Made by a program: the position numbers and the translations under genes
Origin: Hygrophila difformis
Lineage: Eukaryota; Streptophyta; Magnoliopsida; Lamiales; Acanthaceae
Reading direction: 5' to 3'
DNA: 64,000 bases
Assembly (NCBI GenBank): GCA_030278955.1
Contig: JAOANR010000014.1
Coordinates: forward strand, 14,944,068-15,008,067
In this document: positions 59,553 through 64,000 of the stretch, one piece after another
Numbering within the stretch: the stretch's first letter is position 1
Layout: the number at the start of each line of letters is the position of its first letter
The notes under the pieces: generated by a model
Seen by the model: the letters and a program-made list of their open reading frames with translations, nothing else
The model's database searches: none
Told to the model about the DNA's origin: nothing

Positions 59553-60245
59553 GGCCTTTTTTTAACTGTTCAACAGACAATCAATCTATTATGAATTACT
59601 TCAATCAACAGTTTATTCAACAAGAAAAGCACGAGTGTTTCTAAGTTTCTATCAGATGAACTATCACAATTTACATACAGAGTCAGCATTACATGAAATC
59701 TTGCACGCGTTTAACGGGGAGCATTTTCAAATTTCAGTCACATCTAGCTCATAAACAAAGTTCATGTAATACAACGATCTGAGTTTTGAAATTCCAAAAT
59801 AGGCCTTGGGAGGAACAAAACTGTATCCCATGAAATTCGGTTCAACTATCACATTATTAGAAGTTGAAATTGCTTTATCCTTCTTACGAATCGGGTCCCA
59901 TACATGAATCGAATCCAACGGAAGTTTATCATGAAAGCAATATAATGAATAGAAAATTGCGTGCCAATTGTGTTCTTCCGTAACATTTCGACAGAAGATG
60001 CGCATACGAAATAGGAAGCACACAACAAAAATAAAAACAGATAACAAGAAAGAGAAATTAGGGCACACAATCGGACCGTGATGAGCAGCGTGCGCGGAGC
60101 AGAAGGTGGAAAGAGCAAAACCTGAAGCGGCGGACAGCGAAGGACGATTAAGGTGCGAGGAGAACAGTCAGACGGTTTGAAGTCAAAGTAAGTGCAGTTT
60201 CCGCCTATACTTGCTTGCCAAGATTCTTTCCACACCGCCGACTTT
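59553..60245 (-). promoter_or_regulatory. PHF5A leader with probable 5'-UTR intron
   Basis: Upstream of the ATG on the minus strand an acceptor (TGTTGAACAG) lies near 59570. A donor (CGCTTCAG|GTTTTGC) lies near 60122, preceded by a C/T-rich exon-like stretch to about 60240. A leader intron of about 550 bases is likely. Open frames inside it look fortuitous. Confidence 0.55.
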
Positions 60246-60396
60246 CCAGTTGCGAATTTATGTAGAAGAATGTGGAAGCTCGAAATGGAATAAGATTAGT
60301 AAATTTTATAATTAAAAAATAAATAAATCATTATTTCAAAAATAAAATAAATAAATAAATCATTAATACATAAATGAAAAGAAATACAATTAGCAC

Positions 60397-61042
60397 TGTT
60401 TTGTTATAGAAATATAACTTCTATAGACCTATTAGGTTATGTATATAGGCTTGAAGAACATAAAGGAAGACAGTTAAGCGTAGGAACGGAAATAGCAGAG
60501 GAATGCAGAATTAGGTTGAGAGATTGAAGAGGAAGTATGTTATCCTCGTTCCATTACTCAGCTATTTATAGTGATTCATACAAGACTACATTTAGGTTGT
60601 ACTACTATATACTAGAATACACCAGATTACATTTAGGTTGTACTACTATATACTACTCCATCCGTTTGTTAAAAATTATAACATTTGCATAGTTGTTACT
60701 ATTCATTGAGTAACTTTGATTCAAATTTTTTACACAGTTATACAAGATACAATATAGTCAAGTGAGATCTTGTTAAATTAGTCTAATTGCGTAGTTTTTG
60801 ACTATCAAATTTTTATAATTTTTACTTTTGCACAATTTGATATATTAAGCGTTAAAAATGTGCATTGGATAACGCGAAACGCAGGAATGTTACAATTTTT
60901 TAAAAACGGGGGGAGTACTACAATACACAATACTACATTTAGACTGTAGTACTATGTACTGCAATACACAAGACCACATACTTCTTGTAGTATTATGTAG
61001 TGAAGACATCCAACCTACACACGTACACTTACGTGTGTAACA
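60397..61042 (-). repeat. Copia 3' LTR
   Basis: On the minus strand it starts TGTTACACACG directly after the polypurine tract (AAAGGGGGAG, about 61043-61052) and ends ATAACAAAACA at 60397. The 646 bp include a nested Stowaway MITE of 260 bp, so the original LTR was about 385 bp. A duplicated phrase (AGGTTGTACTACTATATACTA) occurs near 60593 and 60635. Confidence 0.75.
60656..60915. mobile_element. Stowaway-like MITE nested in the Copia LTR
   Basis: The ends are CTCCATCCGTTTG and AAACGGGGGGAG between TA dinucleotides. The interior (CAAGTGAGATCTTGTTA) matches the family, in the orientation opposite to the copy at 50082-50338. Confidence 0.87.
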
Positions 61043-61093
61043 CTCCCCCTTTGGATATCCTCTATACAAAGAATATGCCTCGTTAAAACCTTA

Positions 61094-62624
61094 TTAGGAA
61101 AAAAACCCTGTGGGAAAAAAAAAACATAGTGAAGGAAAAAGAGTACAGTATTCTTGTATTCGTTGCTTCCCTTGTTTTGTACATAATTGGAGATCTTTAA
61201 GCCGCCGCATTCCAATTCTATTCACAAGTTTCTCGAATGTTGCGGTCAGCAATGCATTGGTCAATAGATCCGCCAGATTATTGTCTGATCGAACTTGTTG
61301 CACTTCAATTTCACCATTTTTTTGAAGATCATGAGTGAAGAAGAACTTTGGCAAAATATGCTTTGTTCGATCCCCCTTGATATATCCTCCTTTCAATTGA
61401 GCTATGCAAGCTGCATTATCTTCATACAATAATGTTGGGGGAAGCTTTTCATTAGTTATTAACCCACAATTCTTCAGGATATGATGGGTCATTGATCTTA
61501 GCCAAACACATTCTCGACTGGCTTCATGAATTGCCAATATTTCAGCATGATTGGAAGATGTGGCAGTTAATGTTTGTTTAGCAGATCTCCAGGAAACTGC
61601 AATACTGTCATAAGTAAATATATAGCCCGTCTGGGACTTGGCTTGAAGGTATCGAAAAATGTGCTTAATACCTTGCCAATGTCGCTTTGTGGGGCAAGCA
61701 CTAAACCGTGTCAATAAATTAACTGAGAATGCTATAACAGGCCTTGTACAATTAGCAAGATACATAAGTGACGTGCCCCAATAGCACTAAGATATGGTAC
61801 TTCGGGACCAAGTATATCTTCATTTTCCTCTTTAGGCCTGAATGGATCTTTCAGTGGATCAAGCGATCTGACCACCATCGGGGTGCTCAATGGATGTGCT
61901 TTATCCATATAAAATCGTTTTAATACCTTCTGGGTATAAGTCGCTTGATGGATAAATATTCCATTCTCAAAATGTTCGATTTGTAAACCAAGACAAAATC
62001 TTGTCTTCTCAAAATCCTTGATTTCGAATTCTTTTTTTTTTAAGTATTCGATTGCAGCATGTAACTCCTCAGGAGTTCCAATTAGATTAATATCATCAAC
62101 ATATACTGCAATAAACACAAAATTTGATCCAGTTTTCTTTATAAAAACGCATGCGCATACTGGATCATTTGTATAACCTTCTTTAATCAAACACTCACTA
62201 AGACGATTATACCACATTCGTCCTGATTGTTTGAGCCCATATAATGACTTTTGCAATTTTACTGAATATAATTCCTTACGCTTTGATTTAAATGCTTCGG
62301 GCACTTTCATATAAATATCAGTATCTAATGACCCATATAAATACGCAGTAACAACATCCATAAAGCGCATTTCAAGCCTTTGGTATACTGCCAAACAGAT
62401 TAGAAATCTGAATGTAATTCCATCCATCACAGATGAATATGTTTCATCATAATCAAAACCTGGTCTTTGGAAAAACCTTGAGCAACCAATCTGGTTTTAT
62501 ATCGAATGATTTCATTCTGCTCATTTCTTTTTCTAACAAAAACGCATTTATAACCCACGGGTTTTGTACCTTCAGGTGTTTGGACTATAAGTCCAAAAAT
62601 ATTTCGTTTTGCCAGCGAATCCAA
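61094..62624 (-). pseudogene. Copia reverse transcriptase and RNase H region
   Basis: The reverse transcriptase part (about 62624-61750) has the Copia phrases VAQGFSKDQ, DVVTAYLYGSLD, the KSLYGLKQSGRMWYNRL region and the catalytic YVDD (YVDDINLIG). The RNase H part (61765-61160) has HWQGIKHIFRYL, VSWRSAKQTLTATSS and ADLLTNAL; in active copies the last reads ADxxTK. Frame changes near 62430 and 61750 break the polyprotein. The enzyme would copy retrotransposon RNA into DNA in virus-like particles. Confidence 0.88.
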
Positions 62625-62953
62625 TTCAGATTGGATTGCATCTTTCCATTTTGGCCAATCAATTCTTTGTCAACATTCTTCAACCGAGCTGGGTTCTTGA
62701 GCCTCACCTTGTTCCATTATTTCAAGTGCTACATTATAGGAAAATACATTATTCACATCAGTATCTTTCCTATTCCAGTATTTTCCATTAGTGACAAAAT
62801 TTATTGAAGCTTCTATAACTTCTTCCTCTTCAGGAGTTTGCTCTTCAGGAGATTGAGTTTGTCACAATGTGAATCTCTCTTCTTTCGAGGATTCCTATCT
62901 TTAGATCCAATGGGCTTCAGGCGTGTACTGGATTCATTAGCACTTGTTATTTT

Positions 62954-63912
62954 TCATTCAGGGACATTTAATTTAATTGGAACATTCACTGCTGGGATGT
63001 GTGATTTAGTAACTCTTCTGGAGTCACACATTGCATCTGGCAATTGATTTGCAATTCCTTGTAAATGAATAATTTTATGAACTTCAAGTTCACAATCCTT
63101 CATACGAGGATCAAGGAAATCAAATGTCATTTTCCAATTAATCTCTTTTCTCGGTTGATTCATATCTCCCCCTAATATCGGAAAATTTGATTCATTAAAA
63201 TGACAATCTGCAAACATTGCAGTAAATAAATCACCTGTTTTCGGTTCCAAGTATTTAATAATAGATGGTGATTTATATCCGACATATATTCCCAATCTCT
63301 GTTGGGGTCCCATTTTTGTACGTTGGGGCGGTGCAATTGGAACATATACCGCACACCCAAAAATTCTCAAATGTGAAACATTGGGCTCATGACCGAAAAC
63401 CAATTGTAGGGGAGAATATTTGTGATAACTTGTCGATCTTATTCTTACAAGTGTTGTTGCGTGCAATATGGCATGTCCCTAAGCTGATGTAGGTAACTTC
63501 GACCTTATCAATATTGGTCTTGCAATTAGTTGCAATCTTTTGATAAATGACTCTGTCAGGCCATTTTCAATTATGCCACAGGATGTTCAATAGTTATTTC
63601 AATGGACATGCAATAATCATTAAATGCACGTGATGAAAACTCAGCAGCATTATCCAATTTTATTTTCTTAATTGGATAGTCAGGGAGTTGTGCTCGCAAT
63701 TTGATTATCTGTGCAAGTAATTTTGCAAATGCTTGATTGCGAGTCGATAATAAACAAATGTGAGACCTTCTAGTTGATGCATCAACTAATACCATAAAAT
63801 ATTTAAATGGTTTACATGGTGGATCTACAGGCCCACATATATCACCGTGAATTCGTTCAAGAAATACAGGGGATTCAATTCCCACTTTACTTGTTGATGG
63901 TCTAATAATCAA
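62954..63912 (-). pseudogene. Copia integrase region
   Basis: The segment at 63912-63571 carries the core domain start (IHGDICGPVDPPCK, then MVLVDASTRRSH) and an LDNAAEFSS motif holding the second catalytic Asp. The segment at 63466-62954 holds the C-terminal region with the conserved YSPLQLVFG, HLRIFGCAVYVPI and IYVGYKSPSIIKYLEP phrases. The stretch between them (about 63470-63570), including the third catalytic residue, is frame-shifted. The enzyme would insert the cDNA copy into the genome. Confidence 0.85.
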
Positions 63913-64000
63913 TTTTCCTTGTGAACACGCAACACATGTAAATTCACTTGAACCTGGAAATTTCTTTCCCTTCAGGGGATGACCATGCGTATTTTCAATT

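Larger units (their letters stand above)
60397..64000 (-). mobile_element. Ty1/Copia LTR retrotransposon, 3' part, decayed (runs off the window)
   Basis: Reading leftwards from the window end come the integrase core, integrase C-terminal region, reverse transcriptase, RNase H, polypurine tract and 3' LTR. The INT-RT-RH order is diagnostic of Copia. The frame is broken between about 63470 and 63570, within 62625-62950, and near 62430 and 61750, so it is a pseudogene. The 5' LTR, gag and protease lie outside the window. Confidence 0.9.

Noticed and set aside
59727..60235. Open frames of 113 and 128 codons upstream of PHF5A
   Set aside because: They lie in the probable 5'-UTR intron and leader, overlap each other in different frames and match no family I know.

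Overview
This window is plant nuclear DNA, most likely from a eudicot. The supporting evidence is AT-rich, intron-containing genes for a chloroplast antenna protein (LHCB4/CP29), a plant GT-3 trihelix factor and a plant HMGB protein, plus typical plant transposons (Stowaway, CACTA, Helitron, hAT, Mutator-like, Harbinger, SINE and Ty1/Copia). I cannot name the species.

Layout. 0-7 kb: an AT-rich region with two Stowaway MITEs and a GT-3 trihelix gene (+). 7-9.7 kb: a selenoprotein-T-like gene (SELT1, +) followed by a collapsed relic of a tomosyn-like gene. 10.3-11.3 kb: LHCB4 (-) with a light-type promoter. 12.5-13.6 kb: two MITEs. 14.5-15.9 kb: an HMG-box gene (+), with a cis-prenyltransferase fragment on the opposite strand just downstream. 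16.4-40.7 kb: a second SELT/tomosyn unit. It has a large nested transposon complex upstream, then SELT2 (+) and tomosyn-like copy A (-). 40.7-58.4 kb: a third unit. SELT is deleted to scraps, a processed retrogene and several MITEs have inserted, and tomosyn-like copy B (-) is intact. A tRNA-Ala gene follows at 58.2 kb, PHF5A/SF3b14b (-) at 59.2-60.2 kb, and the 3' part of a decayed Copia retrotransposon (-) from 60.4 kb to the window end.

Main result. The window holds three copies of a convergent SELT-tomosyn cassette that have decayed reciprocally. Unit 1 kept SELT and lost tomosyn, unit 2 kept both, and unit 3 kept tomosyn and lost SELT. Because the units are paralogous, several transposon insertions in one unit have an empty site in another, so their borders and target duplications can be read to the base. 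Examples are a SINE, a hAT MITE, a Mutator-like foldback and a Stowaway.

The upstream part of unit 2 is a three-layer nest. A Stowaway MITE is split by a Helitron (16719-27574), and the Helitron is split by a CACTA element (19733-24335). At the corresponding place in unit 3 a Stowaway is split instead by a processed retrogene with a poly-A tail and a 19-bp target duplication. That retrogene encodes a stand-alone cathepsin-propeptide (I29) domain behind a possible mitochondrial presequence. No new defence or metabolic system is visible. The novelty lies in the duplication history and the retrogene.
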